DNA of 64,000 nt from JACVRW01 sp963827065 (GCA_963827065.1 CAWGZM010000005.1:21413-85412), one strand, 5' to 3'. Shown: positions 1-13,054, numbered from the stretch's first letter. Notes: generated by a model not told the origin, from the sequence alone. A program made the numbers and translations.

Positions 1-640
1 GTCAGCGGCTCGGTCACATCGCCGACCACCGGGGCGAGCGGCTCGGTCAGGTTCTCGACGATCGGCGTCAGCGGCTCCGTGACATCCCCGAGCACCGGGG
101 CGAGCGGCTCGGTGACGTCCTCGACGATCGGAGTGAGCGGGGCGGTGAGGTCCTCGACGATCGGCGTGAGCGGGTCGGTGAGGTCCTCGACGATCGGCGT
201 CAGCGGCTCGGTGACGTCCTCGACGATCGGCGTGAGCGGCTCGGTCACATCGCCGAGCGCCGGGGCGACCGGCTCGGTGACGTCCTCGACGATCGGCGAT
301 CGAGCGGGCTCGGTCACATCGTCGAGCGACCGGGGCGACCGGCTCGGTCACGTCCTCGACGATCGGCGTCAGCGGCTCGGTCACATCGCCGAGCGCCGGG
401 GCGACCGGCTCGGTCACGTCCTCGACGATCGGCGTCAGCGGCTCGGTCACATCGCCGAGCACCGGGACGACTGGCTCGGTGACATCCTCGACGACCGGCG
501 TCAGCGGCTCGGTCACGTTCTCGACGATCGGCGTGACGGGCTCCGTCGCTTCCTCGACCACCGGAGCCACGGGCTCGGTCACGTCGCCGAGTACCGGAGT
601 AATCGACTCGGTCGCTTCCTCGACGACCGGAGCCGCGGGC
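1..640. repeat. 33-bp tandem repeats encoding 11-residue DVTEPLxPIVE units
   Basis: The motif ctcgacgatcgg recurs at exact 33-bp spacing (for example its first base at 120, 153, 186 and 219), alternating with a second form ending in gccgagc. Units degrade towards 640. Regular spacing is lost between about 290 and 345, where about four extra bases shift the reading frame by one. Repeats of this kind expand and contract by slippage and also collapse easily in assemblies. Confidence 0.85.
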
Positions 641-1359
641 TCGGTCACGTTCGCGACCTCGGGAACCTGCGGGCCGCCGGAGCCGTCGACCGGTGGAGTA
701 GACGGCACGCCCAGGTCCTCCACGACCGTGGTGACCTGAGCGGTCGTCTCCTCGACCACCGGCACTACCTGCTCGACGACCGGTGCCGCCGGAGCGGGCG
801 CCGGGGCCGGCGGGTCCGCCGGAGCGGCCTGCTCGACGGCGGCGGGCGGCTCGGCCGGCTCGACCGGTGCCTCGGCAGCCGCCGGCTCGGCCGGAGCCGG
901 GGGCGGCTCGACGGCGGCGGGCTCGACCGGGGCGGCCGGGGCCTCCGGGGCGGCCGGCTCAGAGGGAGCCGGGGGCGGCTCGACGGCAGCGAGGCTCCGG
1001 TGAGGCGGTCTCGACCACCTCGGCCACCGTCTCCGTGGCCTGCTCGACGACCGGGGGGTCGGCGACGGTGCGGATTGCGCCGGCGGCTCGGCTCGACCGC
1101 AGCCGGTCGAGGCGGTCTCGACCACCTCGGCCACCGTCTCCGTGGCCTGCTCGACGACCGGGGGCGTCGGCGACGGCGCGGATTGCGCCGGCGGCTCGGT
1201 CAGCTCCTCGACGACCGGCACCCCGGGCACCTGGGCGAGCGCGGATGCCGGTGCACACAACAGCGCCGCCAGGGCTATGAGGACGGCGGCGGCGCGCGCG
1301 CCGGCGAGTCGGAGAGGCTCTCTCCGTTGGCGCCGGGCTGTCTTCTGGGAGGTGCTCAA
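1..1359 (-). CDS. secreted Pro/Glu/Val-rich repeat protein (partial, frame disturbed)
   Basis: The minus strand is open from a TTG at 1359 to the left edge. The first 40 or so residues form a signal peptide: basic start (KTARRQRRE), hydrophobic stretch (AAAVLIALAALLCA) and an ASALAQ cleavage site. A Pro/Ala/Glu-rich linker follows, then 11-residue repeats of the type DVTEPLTPIVE. Codon phase is the same (position mod 3 = 0) at the signal peptide, at 1119, at 981 and at 522, but the repeats below about position 290 lie in another phase because of extra bases between about 290 and 345. A second, compensated shift lies in a duplicated segment near 1000-1075. The frame stays open only because the repeats lack stops in several frames. 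Function unknown; probably an extended surface or secreted protein. The shift could be a real lesion or an assembly error. Confidence 0.6.
   Translation of the reverse strand, partial: MSTSQKTARRQRREPLRLAGARAAAVLIALAALLCAPASALAQVPGVPVVEELTEPPAQSAPSPTPPVVEQATETVAEVVETASTGCGRAEPPAQSAPSPTPRSSSRPRRRWPRWSRPPHRSLAAVEPPPAPSEPAAPEAPAAPVEPAAVEPPPAPAEPAAAEAPVEPAEPPAAVEQAAPADPPAPAPAPAAPVVEQVVPVVEETTAQVTTVVEDLGVPSTPPVDGSGGPQVPEVANVTEPAAPVVEEATESITPVLGDVTEPVAPVVEEATEPVTPIVENVTEPLTPVVEDVTEPVVPVLGDVTEPLTPIVEDVTEPVAPALGDVTEPLTPIVEDVTEPVAPVARRCDRARSIADRRGRHRAGRPGARRCDRAAHADRRGRHRAADADRRGPHRPAHADRRGPHRPAHSDRRGRHRAARPGARGCHGAADADRREPDRAARPGGRRCDRAAD
1003..1199. repeat. imperfect tandem duplication (about 89 bp, offset 107-108 bp)
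   Basis: The segment starting ggcggtctcgaccacctcgg occurs at 1004 and again at 1111. It continues to a shared end at about 1091 and 1199. The offset changes from 107 to 108 bp inside the copies because the left copy has a run of six G followed by T where the right copy has GGGGGCGT. So one copy is read in a shifted frame within the secreted repeat protein. Confidence 0.8.
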
Positions 1360-1499
1360 GGCCGCTTTGCACTGGGTTACGCGCGTGAACCTGCTCCAAG
1401 ACTTCCCCCGATCAGCCCGATCACGCACATTTTTTACGCTTCGTACGCAACGGCGCCGGACGAAGTTTTCCCGCTATTTGCGGTTTTTCGGAAGCGAGA

Positions 1500-1955
1500 T
1501 CAGCTTCGGGAGAGGACCAGGCTGTAGTCAACCCAGCGGTCGTCGGCCTCTCCGCCGATGCGGTCGTAGACCTTCCGCGCGCGCTCGTTGTCGCGCGCCG
1601 TCTGCCAGTCGAGCGAGGTGGCCGCGTGCTCCCGCGCCCGCTCGGCACAGGCGGCGATCAGCGCGTCGGCGGTGCCGCCGCCGCGTGCATCCGGGCTCAC
1701 GAACAGGTCGTTCATCACGGCGATCCGGGAGGCGCTGAGCGTCGACCAGGTCCAGAAGACGGTGGCGAATCCGATCGCCCGCCCGTCCTCGTCGCGGGCG
1801 ATCAGCTGCACGCCGTCCTGCTCGGGGCTCGCGATCAGCTCTCGCGAGAGGCCGAGCAGCTCCTCGTCGGACGGGTTCACCTCGTAGAAGTCGCAGTAGC
1901 CGCGCATGAGCGGCAGTAGCTCGGGTAGATCGGCCTCAGTGACGGTCGCTATCAC
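1500..1955 (-). CDS. GNAT-family N-acetyltransferase
   Basis: This 151-residue protein has the usual size of a single GNAT domain, which transfers an acetyl group from acetyl-CoA to an amine. The acetyl-CoA loop is visible as NDLFVSPDARGGGTADAL near residues 80-100, followed by the helix ALIAACAERAREHAATSL and a C-terminal KVYDRIGGEADDRWVDYSL strand typical of the family's end. The substrate cannot be told. It is divergent from the uridylyltransferase gene. TACCGT lies at 1963-1968, exactly 7 nt before the GTG start, so the mRNA is probably leaderless. Confidence 0.85.
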   Translation of the reverse strand: MIATVTEADLPELLPLMRGYCDFYEVNPSDEELLGLSRELIASPEQDGVQLIARDEDGRAIGFATVFWTWSTLSASRIAVMNDLFVSPDARGGGTADALIAACAERAREHAATSLDWQTARDNERARKVYDRIGGEADDRWVDYSLVLSRS

Positions 1956-2005
1956 GGCGTGGACGGTACCGCCCGGCGAGCCCGAGCCGCTTTAGGATCG
2001 CGGCC

Positions 2006-3364
2006 GTGAGCAAGGCGACCGACAAGATGCGCGCCGAGGGGCTGCCGGAGATCGCAATCGAGACGTTCGCGCGCTACGAGGAGCGCCTGCGCGCGGGTGA
2101 GCAGGGTCTTATTCCGGAGCGCGAGATCGAGCCGCTCGACGACGTTCCGCCCCTGTCCGAGCTGGGCGAAGGTGACCCATCGGCGATCGAGCGCGTCGTC
2201 GTGCTCAAGCTGAACGGCGGGCTCGGCACGAGCATGGGGATGACGAAGGCCAAGTCGCTGCTCGAGGTGAAGGACGGCCACACCTTCCTCGACGTGATCG
2301 CCCGCCAGATACTGCACCTGCGCGAGCGGCGCGGTGCGGGCATCCCGCTGCTCCTCATGAACAGCTTCGCGACGCGTGACGACACGCTTGCGGCGCTCGA
2401 GCGCTATCCCAAACTCAAGGTGGACGACCTCCCGCTCGACTTCCTCCAGGGCAAGGTGCCGAAGCTGCTTGCGGACAGCTTCGACCCCGCCGAATGGCCC
2501 GACGACCCGGCGCTCGAGTGGGCGCCCCCCGGCCACGGAGACGTCTTCGCCTCACTCGCCGCGACGGGCCTGCTCGGAGAGCTGCTCGAGCACGGCTACG
2601 AGTACCTCTTCCTCTCGAACTCGGACAACCTGGGCGCGACCCTCGAGCCGACGATCCTCGGTTGGCTGGCGGCCGAGGGCCTGCCGTTCGTGTCCGAGGT
2701 CGTCGACCGCACCGAGAGCGACCGCAAGGGCGGCCACCTGGCACGCCGGCGTTCGGACGGCGGCCTGCTGCTGCGCGAGACGGCTCAGGTCCCCGACGAG
2801 GATCAGGAGGCGTTCGAGGACATCAGCGTCCACCGCTACTTCAACGCCAACAACATCTGGGTGAGCCTCCGAGCGCTCGACGAGAAGCTCCGGGAGGGCG
2901 GCGGCGTGCTCGAGCTGCCGATGATCGTCAACCGCAAGACGGTCGACCCGACGGACCCGTCCTCGCCCGAGGTAGTTCAGCTCGAGACGGCGATGGGGGC
3001 CGCCATCGGGGTCTTCGAGGGTGCGGGCGCCGTGCACGTGCCGCGCGACCGCTTCGTGCCGGTCAAGAAGGCGAATGACCTGCTCGTGGTGCGCTCGGAC
3101 GCCTACGCCCTGCACGACGACTGGACGGTGCGGCTCGTCCCCCAGCGCGAGGGGATGCCGCCTCACGTCGAGCTCGACACCGACTACTACAAGCTGATCC
3201 GGGACTTCGAGGAGCGCTTCGCCCAAGGGCCGCCGTCACTGGCAGCCTGCCGCCGCCTCGAGGTGATCGGCGACGTGAGCTTCGGGCGCGACGTCGTGGT
3301 ACGCGGAAGCGTGCGGGTGGAGGGCCCGCGCCGCGTAGAGGACGGCGAGGTGCTCGAGGGCTAG
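2006..3364 (+). CDS. UTP--glucose-1-phosphate uridylyltransferase (UDPGP type 1)
   Basis: The enzyme makes UDP-glucose from UTP and glucose-1-phosphate, supplying cell-wall and glycan precursors in the cytoplasm. The nucleotide-binding signature LKLNGGLGTSMGMTKAKS is at residues 67-84. Further conserved blocks are LLMNSF, FLSNSDNLGAT and FNANNIWV. The 452-residue length and these motifs match the eukaryote-like UGP2 family rather than the short bacterial GalU family, a type also known in actinobacteria. The GTG start at 2006 has TAGGAT at 1993-1998, 7 nt upstream, and no Shine-Dalgarno, suggesting leaderless translation. It is transcribed away from the GNAT gene. Confidence 0.93.
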   Translation: MSKATDKMRAEGLPEIAIETFARYEERLRAGEQGLIPEREIEPLDDVPPLSELGEGDPSAIERVVVLKLNGGLGTSMGMTKAKSLLEVKDGHTFLDVIARQILHLRERRGAGIPLLLMNSFATRDDTLAALERYPKLKVDDLPLDFLQGKVPKLLADSFDPAEWPDDPALEWAPPGHGDVFASLAATGLLGELLEHGYEYLFLSNSDNLGATLEPTILGWLAAEGLPFVSEVVDRTESDRKGGHLARRRSDGGLLLRETAQVPDEDQEAFEDISVHRYFNANNIWVSLRALDEKLREGGGVLELPMIVNRKTVDPTDPSSPEVVQLETAMGAAIGVFEGAGAVHVPRDRFVPVKKANDLLVVRSDAYALHDDWTVRLVPQREGMPPHVELDTDYYKLIRDFEERFAQGPPSLAACRRLEVIGDVSFGRDVVVRGSVRVEGPRRVEDGEVLEG

Positions 3365-3407
3365 CCGCCGTGCGCGAGGGCACGGGCTGGGCCCCGGGCC
3401 GCAGCGA

Positions 3408-4226
3408 CTAGCTTCTCGCAGCCTCGAGCCGCTCGCGCCTGCGCTCCTCCTCCTCGGACTGGCTCAGCATGCGCACGAACAGGACGACGAGCACGAGCAC
3501 CAGCGTCATCGACTGCTCGACCATCATGATCACGCCGCCGACGTTCTGGTCCTCGGTCGGGCTGAGCCCCCAGATCCGCGGAAGCGTCTCGTAGTAGGGA
3601 TAGAAGGGCGTCGACGCCCATGCGAGATACAGGCCGAGCGCCGCGAGGCCGCCCTTCGCGGCCGCGATGTAGGCGACGGGCTGCATCCCGGTCATGCGCC
3701 GCCGCATGGGAACGGGCTGGATCAGCGCCCACCAGAGCGCCACGCCGGCCGCGAAGAAGCAGAGGTGCTCGAGTACGTGGAGCGGCGCGCTCTTCACGGC
3801 GGCGTCGTAGAGCGCCGGCACGTGCCAGAGGTACATGAGCGCGAGCCAGAGGACGAGCCCCGTCACGGGGTTGGCGAGTGGGCCGAGCGCCCGCTCGACC
3901 CGCATGAGCCGGCGCGTGGCGGGGCGCATGATCACGCGCGAGAGCGCGAGCAGCAGCAGCAGCGGCGCTATGTCGCCGAGCAGCACGTGCTGAAGCATGT
4001 GCGCGGAGAAGAGGTAGTCCTCGCCGAGCCTGTCGAGCGGGGACACGAGCGCGATCAGGAGCGCTATCGCCGCGCCGGTGAACGCGAGCGCCTCCTTGAG
4101 GCCCGCGCCGCGGCCGGCGGCTTCGCGGCGCGCCGCCCGGAAGCGCCATATGTAGATGCCCGCGAACAGCGCCAGCGGCGCCAGCACGGCGGGGTCGGGC
4201 AGCCAGTGCAGCTGGGGGTGATCCAC
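3408..4226 (-). CDS. CtaG-like cytochrome c oxidase assembly membrane protein
   Basis: A 272-residue integral membrane protein with about seven hydrophobic segments. Conserved features of the caa3-type CtaG family are visible: SAHMLQHVLLGDIAPLLLLL with its paired histidines, LWLALMYLWHVPALYDAA, and HVLEHLCFFAAGVALWW. The family is linked to assembly of the copper centre of terminal oxidases; that role is taken from the family, and no oxidase genes lie nearby. The GTG start at 4226 (MDHPQLHWLPDPA) was chosen because upstream codons are not protein-like. The C-terminus is charged (QSEEEERRRERLE). It converges with the uridylyltransferase gene. Confidence 0.85.
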   Translation of the reverse strand: MDHPQLHWLPDPAVLAPLALFAGIYIWRFRAARREAAGRGAGLKEALAFTGAAIALLIALVSPLDRLGEDYLFSAHMLQHVLLGDIAPLLLLLALSRVIMRPATRRLMRVERALGPLANPVTGLVLWLALMYLWHVPALYDAAVKSAPLHVLEHLCFFAAGVALWWALIQPVPMRRRMTGMQPVAYIAAAKGGLAALGLYLAWASTPFYPYYETLPRIWGLSPTEDQNVGGVIMMVEQSMTLVLVLVVLFVRMLSQSEEEERRRERLEAARS

Positions 4227-4289
4227 TTGTCGCGAGATTGTCGCAGTGGGGTGCCCACACGTAACACGGATCGCGCAAAGCTCCGGTGC

Positions 4290-4901
4290 GTGCTCGTACC
4301 ACCCCTCTGTTGGGCCTGCAGCGGGCCCGCCCACAGGCGGGAGCCGCTCTGCCTCGGCTGCCGCCGGCTGCTGCGGCGCCTGCCGGCCGCCCCCGTGCGG
4401 GTCGGCTCTGTCAGCGCCTGGGCGCCGGTCGGGTACGAGGGCCCGGCGCGGGCGCTCGTGCGCGCGCTCAAGTTCCGCGGGGCGGTGGCGCTGGCCGAAG
4501 CGATGGCGGCCCAGATCGCCGCGAACGCGCCGCCGGGGTTGATCCGCGAAGAGGCGGCGCTGGTCCCGGTGCCGCTGCACCCTCGCCGGCGGCGGCGACG
4601 CGGGTTCAACCAGGCGCGCGAGCTCGCCGGCGCGCTCTCGAGGCGGACGGGGCTGGCGCTCGAGGACTGCCTCGAGCGGGCCGGCCCGGGCCACACCCAG
4701 GTCGGACGCGGGCGAAGCGAGCGCCGCGCCGGGCCCGCCGACGGTGTGCGCACGGGGGCGGGACCGGTGCCGCGGCGGGCCGTGCTGGTGGACGACGTCG
4801 TCACAACCGGAGGCACCCTGGGCGCCTGCGCGGAGGCGCTGCGGGCCGCCGGTTGCAGGGAGGTCGTGGCGGTCGCGTTCGCGCGCACGCTCGGAAGGTG
4901 A
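4290..4901 (+). CDS. ComF-family phosphoribosyltransferase-like protein
   Basis: About 203 residues. The N-terminus has the ComF zinc-ribbon (CWAC then CLGC) followed by the phosphoribosyltransferase fold: ALKFRGAVALAEAMA, VPVPLHPRRRRRRGFNQA, and the PRPP-binding loop VLVDDVVTTGGTLGACA. In naturally competent bacteria ComF acts in DNA uptake; in non-competent species its role is unknown. I used GTG 4290 because it gives the usual short leader before the first CxxC; GTG 4251 is possible. No other competence genes are present. The hibernation-factor gene follows 89 bp downstream. Confidence 0.85.
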   Translation: MLVPPLCWACSGPAHRREPLCLGCRRLLRRLPAAPVRVGSVSAWAPVGYEGPARALVRALKFRGAVALAEAMAAQIAANAPPGLIREEAALVPVPLHPRRRRRRGFNQARELAGALSRRTGLALEDCLERAGPGHTQVGRGRSERRAGPADGVRTGAGPVPRRAVLVDDVVTTGGTLGACAEALRAAGCREVVAVAFARTLGR

Positions 4902-4990
4902 GCCCATGCTGCGCAAACTTCCGACTCTCCCCCTGGAAAGCCGAGTACGTGCTCTCTACCATCGGCATCCCGACCACCCCAGGAGGGCAG

Positions 4991-5335
4991 ATGCGCATCC
5001 AGGTGAAGGGCCGCAACGGCGCCAATGTCGACGAGGAGCTCGTTTCCAAGTTGGAGAAGAAGCTCGCGAAGATCGGTCGCCAGGTCTCACCCCTTGCCGT
5101 CCTGGACGTCGAGCTGAGCGAGGAGCGCAACCCCGCCATCCGGGACTCGCAGGTCGCCGAGGCCACCCTTCACCTCAAGGGGACGACCCTGCGGGCGAGC
5201 AAGAGCTCGACCGACATGGGTCACTCGATCAACCTGATGGCGGACGACCTCGCGCGTCAGGTCAAGAAGCACCGCGACAAGCGCCGCGGGCGCCGAGAGG
5301 CCCAGAAGGCAGGCCAGCAGCCACACCCCGCCTGA
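4991..5335 (+). CDS. hpf: ribosome hibernation promoting factor, short form (HPF/RaiA family)
   Basis: A 114-residue protein with the sigma-54 modulation/S30EA fold: IQVKGRNGANVDEELVSKLEKKLAKI at the start and LDVELSEERNPAIRDSQVAEATLHL in the middle, ending in a basic tail (KKHRDKRRGRREAQK). This family binds the 30S decoding region and inactivates ribosomes in stationary phase. It lacks the C-terminal dimerisation domain of the long HPF found in most actinobacteria, so it belongs to the short class. A strong aggaggg at 4981-4987 precedes ATG 4991. secA follows 64 bp downstream with its own -10 box. Confidence 0.88.
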   Translation: MRIQVKGRNGANVDEELVSKLEKKLAKIGRQVSPLAVLDVELSEERNPAIRDSQVAEATLHLKGTTLRASKSSTDMGHSINLMADDLARQVKKHRDKRRGRREAQKAGQQPHPA

Positions 5336-5386
5336 CCGGCCTCCGCGCGGCTTCCCGAGCGGGATCGGAGGCCCCGCGAGCCTTGC

Positions 5387-5392
5387 TACCGT
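5387..5392 (+). promoter_or_regulatory. predicted -10 box of secA (leaderless)
   Basis: TACCGT sits 7 nt upstream of the secA ATG at 5400, and no Shine-Dalgarno separates them. This places +1 on or next to the start codon. No clear -35 element is visible. Confidence 0.5.
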
Positions 5393-5399
5393 AGCTCGA

Positions 5400-8274
<2,875 letters not shown>

Positions 8275-8285
<11 letters not shown>

Positions 8286-9373
8286 CGACGCCAGTGGCCT
8301 CCGCGACCAGCTGAAGCTGCTCGCGGACTACCTTTGACCCGCCTGCTCTAGAGGCTCGCCTCGGCGAGCTCGAGGACGAGATGGGAGCGCCCGGCTTCTG
8401 GGACGACCAGGAGCGGGCGAGCTCGGTGTCGGCGGAGCACGCCGCGCGGTCGCGGCGGCTCGAGACGTTTCGCTCGCTCGAGCGGGACATCGAGGACCTC
8501 GAGGCGCTCGAGGAGATGGCGCAGGAGGACGAGTCGATCGCGGCCGAGCTCGAGGAGCAGCGTGACTCGATCGTCGCCCGCCTCGGGCAGCTCGAGGAGG
8601 CCCGTCTGTTCAGCGGCGAGTACGACTCCGGCGACGCCGTCGTGACCGTCAACGCCGGCGCCGGCGGGACCGACTCGCAGGACTGGGGGGAGATGCTCTT
8701 GCGCATGGAGATGCGCTGGGCCGAGCGGCGCGGCATGAAGGTCGAGCTGAAGGAGGTCTCACCGGGGGAGGAGGCGGGCATCAAGTCGGCCTCGTTCATC
8801 GCCCGCGGGGAGAACGCCTACGGGCTCTTCTCAGCCGAGAAGGGCGTCCACCGGCTCGTTCGCATCTCGCCGTTCGACTCGCAATCACGCCGCCACACCG
8901 CCTTCGCCGGGTTGGAGGTGGCGCCGCTCGTGGAGGACTCCGTCGATATCGAGATCGAGCCGGACGACATCCAGATCGACACCTACCGGGCCTCAGGCGC
9001 GGGCGGCCAGCACGTGAACAAGACCGACTCGGCGGTGCGCATCACCCACCGCCCCAGCGGCATCGTCGTGCAGTGCCAGAACGAGCGCTCTCAGTCGTCG
9101 AACCGCGACACAGCGATGAAGATGCTGCGCGCGAAACTGATCGAGCTCGAGGAGCGCAGGCGCCAGGAGGCGCTCGCGAAGGAGAGGGGTGAGGCCCAGG
9201 ACGTCGGCTGGGGCTCCCAGATCCGCAGCTACGTCCTCCACCCGTACACGATGGTCAAGGATCACCGCACGAACGTCGAGGCGGGCAACGCCCAGGGCGT
9301 GCTCGACGGCGACCTCGACGAGTTCGTGCGAGCGGAGCTGTTGCGGCGCGCGGGGAACGGCGCGGCGCCGTAG
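8275..9373 (+). CDS. prfB: peptide chain release factor 2 (programmed +1 frameshift)
   Basis: RF2 ends translation at UGA and UAA. The gene starts at ATG 8275 inside the end of secA (MAHSDASGLRDQLKLLADYL), meets TGA at 8335, and continues in the +1 frame from GAC at 8336 (DPPALEARLGELEDEMGAPGFWDD). The joined product is 365 residues, the normal RF2 length. The RF2-specific SPF tripeptide (RISPFDSQSRR) and the catalytic GGQ (ASGAGGQHVNKTDSAVR) are present. The in-frame UGA lets low RF2 levels promote its own synthesis, a well-known autoregulatory loop. A caller that ignores the shift would report a short form from 8381. Confidence 0.96.
8332..8338 (+). promoter_or_regulatory. RF2 programmed frameshift site CTTTGAC
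   Basis: The sequence TAC CTT TGA C is the classic slippery stop: tRNA-Leu on CTT slips to TTT when UGA is decoded slowly. The flanking peptide (ADYL then DPPALEARL) matches the usual RF2 junction. The purine-rich Shine-Dalgarno-like stimulator a few bases upstream in E. coli is not evident here; the bases are CTCGCGGAC. Confidence 0.92.
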
Positions 9374-9380
9374 TCGGCCC

Positions 9381-10271
9381 GTGCCGGCCCGGCCGCAGCT
9401 CGAGACCGGGGCGACGATCGCATGCGTCGCGCCCGCGTCGCCCGCCTTCGACCGTGAGCTCGTGGGCGTCGGCCTCAGGGCGCTCGAGGCGCACGGATAT
9501 CGCCCGCTATCTCCGGCGGACCGCCGCGACGGCTATCTCGCAGGGAGCGCAGAGGAGCGCGCCACCGAGCTCGAGGCAGCGTTCGCAGACCAGGCGGTGG
9601 ACGCCGTGATGTGCGTGCGCGGTGGATACGGGTCCGGTCAGCTGCTGCCGCTGATCGACCTCGAGCGGATCGCCGCGAGCGGCAAGCCGCTCATCGGCAT
9701 GTCCGACATCACCCATCTGCTGGTCCCGCTGTCGGCGGCCGGGGCGTCGTGCCTGTGGGGACCGATGCTGGTGACGCATGCGACCGCTAGCGAGTACGCG
9801 GCCTCCTCCTTCCGGGAGGCGCTCAGCGGCCGCCCCTACACCGTCGACGCCCCGGCCGCCACGGCGGTCACGATCGTGCCGGGGCAGGCACGGGCGCCGC
9901 TCACGGGCGGCACGACCTCGATCCTCTGCGCCACGCTGGGGACGCCGTGGGAGCTCGATACGGAGGGGCGCCTGCTGTTGCTCGAGGACGTCGGTGAGGA
10001 GCCGTACCGGATCGACCGGCTGCTCACCCAGCTGAGCCAGGCCGGGAAGCTGGATGGCGCTGTGGGCTTCGTCGTCTCGGAGCACGAGCGTTGCTCCCCG
10101 GCGCGGCCCGACCGCTCGCAAACGCTGATGCAGGTGCTGCGCCGCCACCTGGAGCCGCTCGCCAAGCCCTGTCTGTACGGGCTGCCGCTGGGCCACGGCG
10201 AGCACCTGGCGAGCGTGCCGTTCGGCGTTCCGATCGTGCTCGACGCGGACGAGCGGGTCCTGCGCTGCTGA
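9381..10271 (+). CDS. LD-carboxypeptidase (S66 family)
   Basis: A 296-residue serine peptidase of the S66 family, which trims the terminal D-Ala from muramoyl tetrapeptides during peptidoglycan recycling. Conserved elements are VRGGYGSGQLLPLIDLE, the nucleophile-bearing PLIGMSDITHLL, WGPM, LLLLEDVGEEPYRIDR and the C-terminal GLPLGHGEHLASVPFG that carries the catalytic histidine. There is no signal peptide, so it should be cytoplasmic. The GTG at 9381, 8 nt after the prfB stop, gives the usual N-terminus (PQLETGATIACVAPASP). Close spacing suggests co-transcription with secA and prfB. Confidence 0.9.
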   Translation: MPARPQLETGATIACVAPASPAFDRELVGVGLRALEAHGYRPLSPADRRDGYLAGSAEERATELEAAFADQAVDAVMCVRGGYGSGQLLPLIDLERIAASGKPLIGMSDITHLLVPLSAAGASCLWGPMLVTHATASEYAASSFREALSGRPYTVDAPAATAVTIVPGQARAPLTGGTTSILCATLGTPWELDTEGRLLLLEDVGEEPYRIDRLLTQLSQAGKLDGAVGFVVSEHERCSPARPDRSQTLMQVLRRHLEPLAKPCLYGLPLGHGEHLASVPFGVPIVLDADERVLRC

Positions 10272-10281
10272 GCGCGGACCG

Positions 10282-10632
10282 CTAGGAATCCTCCTCCTCG
10301 ACCGCACGCAGCCGGCCCTCGCGCGGCTCCTCGAGCTCCTCGAGGACACCGAGCAGCTGGCCAACGCGGCAGACGAGCAGGCGCTCCTCCTCGACCTCCA
10401 CCCAGACGCCCGCGGAGGCCGGGAACACGACGTGATCGCCGGGCCGCACGGGCATCTTCACCCCGACCGATCCCCACCAGTCGAGCCCGGGGCCGACCGC
10501 CAGCACGATGCCGTGCTGGGGCGGCGTCTGGTGCTCGCCGGGCGGCAGGACGAGCCCCGAGCGCCGGATTCGGTCGGGCTCGAGCTCCTTGATCACGATC
10601 TGGTCGAAGATCGGGCGCAGCTGCTGCTTCAC
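10282..10632 (-). CDS. GroES-like co-chaperonin (Cpn10)
   Basis: About 116 residues with the Cpn10 fold: LRPIFDQIVIKELEP at the start, SGLVLPPGEHQTPPQHGIVLAVGPG in the middle, and RPGDHVVFPASAGVWVEVEEERLLVCR at the end. It also has an acidic C-terminal tail unusual for GroES. There is no groEL nearby, so it may be a second, specialised GroES. I chose GTG 10632 (MKQQLRPIF) because it matches family N-termini and lies 8 nt after the -10 box TATCGT at 10641-10646; an upstream TTG at 10641 would overlap that box. It is divergent from ftsH. Confidence 0.82.
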   Translation of the reverse strand: MKQQLRPIFDQIVIKELEPDRIRRSGLVLPPGEHQTPPQHGIVLAVGPGLDWWGSVGVKMPVRPGDHVVFPASAGVWVEVEEERLLVCRVGQLLGVLEELEEPREGRLRAVEEEDS

Positions 10633-10640
10633 GGCGCCCA

Positions 10641-10667
10641 ACGATAGAAGGGAGCCGTCCCTAGGAT
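10641..10667. promoter_or_regulatory. divergent -10 boxes for groES-like gene and ftsH
   Basis: Minus strand TATCGT (10641-10646) lies 8 nt before the GTG of the groES-like gene. Plus strand TAGGAT (10662-10667) lies 6 nt before the ATG of ftsH. Both arrangements predict leaderless or nearly leaderless transcripts. No strong -35 hexamers are visible. Confidence 0.5.
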
Positions 10668-10673
10668 TGAGGG

Positions 10674-12648
<1,975 letters not shown>

Positions 12649-12696
12649 CGCGGCGCGCCCGTTCCTCTCCTGCCCGGAGAGGAGGATCAGTCGTGC

Positions 12697-12726
12697 TTGA
12701 CATGTGACCAAAAGGTCACCTATAAT
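12697..12726 (+). promoter_or_regulatory. consensus promoter with a palindromic operator in its spacer (arsR-type gene)
   Basis: TTGACA (12697-12702) and TATAAT (12721-12726) are perfect sigma-70 hexamers separated by 18 bp. Inside the spacer, GTGACC-AAAA-GGTCAC (12704-12719) is a perfect inverted repeat. A dimeric repressor bound there would block RNA polymerase. The downstream ArsR-family protein is the obvious candidate for autorepression. Predicted +1 is at about 12733. Confidence 0.85.
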
Positions 12727-12733
12727 GCGAGGA

Positions 12734-13054
12734 GTGACCGACGACGACCGTGTCTTCAAGGCGCTGGCGGACCCCACCCGGCGCCACCTGCTCGACAGGC
12801 TCTTCACGCGTGACGGCCGCACGCTGACGGAGCTCGAGTCCGAGCTCGAGATGACGCGCTTCGGCGTGATGAAGCACCTGCGCGTGCTCGAGGACGCCGA
12901 CCTCGTCGTCACGCGGAAGTCGGGCCGGGAGAAGCTTCACTACCTCAACCCGGTGCCGATCCGCCTGATCCACGACCGCTGGATCGACAAGTACACGGAG
13001 CGCCACGTGTCGGCGCTCACCGACCTCAAGACAGAACTGGAGAAGTCAGCGTGA
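12734..13054 (+). CDS. ArsR-family winged-helix repressor
   Basis: A 106-residue regulator of the ArsR class often paired with SRPBCC proteins: VFKALADPTRRHLLDRLFTRDGRTLTELE, then the recognition helix region (MTRFGVMKHLRVLEDADLVV) and the wing (RKSGREKLHYLNPVPI). No cysteine pair for metal sensing is visible, so the ligand is probably organic or absent. Start choice: GTG 12734 lies 7 nt after the TATAAT box, predicting a leaderless mRNA; ATG 12725 overlaps the -10 and cannot be used if this promoter is right. Its stop overlaps the next gene by 4 nt. Confidence 0.9.
   Translation: MTDDDRVFKALADPTRRHLLDRLFTRDGRTLTELESELEMTRFGVMKHLRVLEDADLVVTRKSGREKLHYLNPVPIRLIHDRWIDKYTERHVSALTDLKTELEKSA

Noticed and set aside
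79..1527. Long plus-strand open frame rich in Ser/Thr/Gly across the 33-bp repeats
   Set aside because: It is the complement of the repeat gene. The minus strand has a proper signal peptide and keeps phase over most of the region, while the plus frame degenerates into Arg/Gly-rich sequence after 300.
4226..4916. N-terminal extension of the CtaG-like gene (up to 502 codons)
   Set aside because: The extra residues are antisense to comF, highly Arg/Pro/Gly-rich, and absent from the family; the domain starts at MDHPQLHWL.
12704..12733. Upstream starts (12704 or ATG 12725) for the ArsR gene
   Set aside because: Both lie upstream of, or inside, the -10 TATAAT box, so they would not be in the transcript from this consensus promoter.
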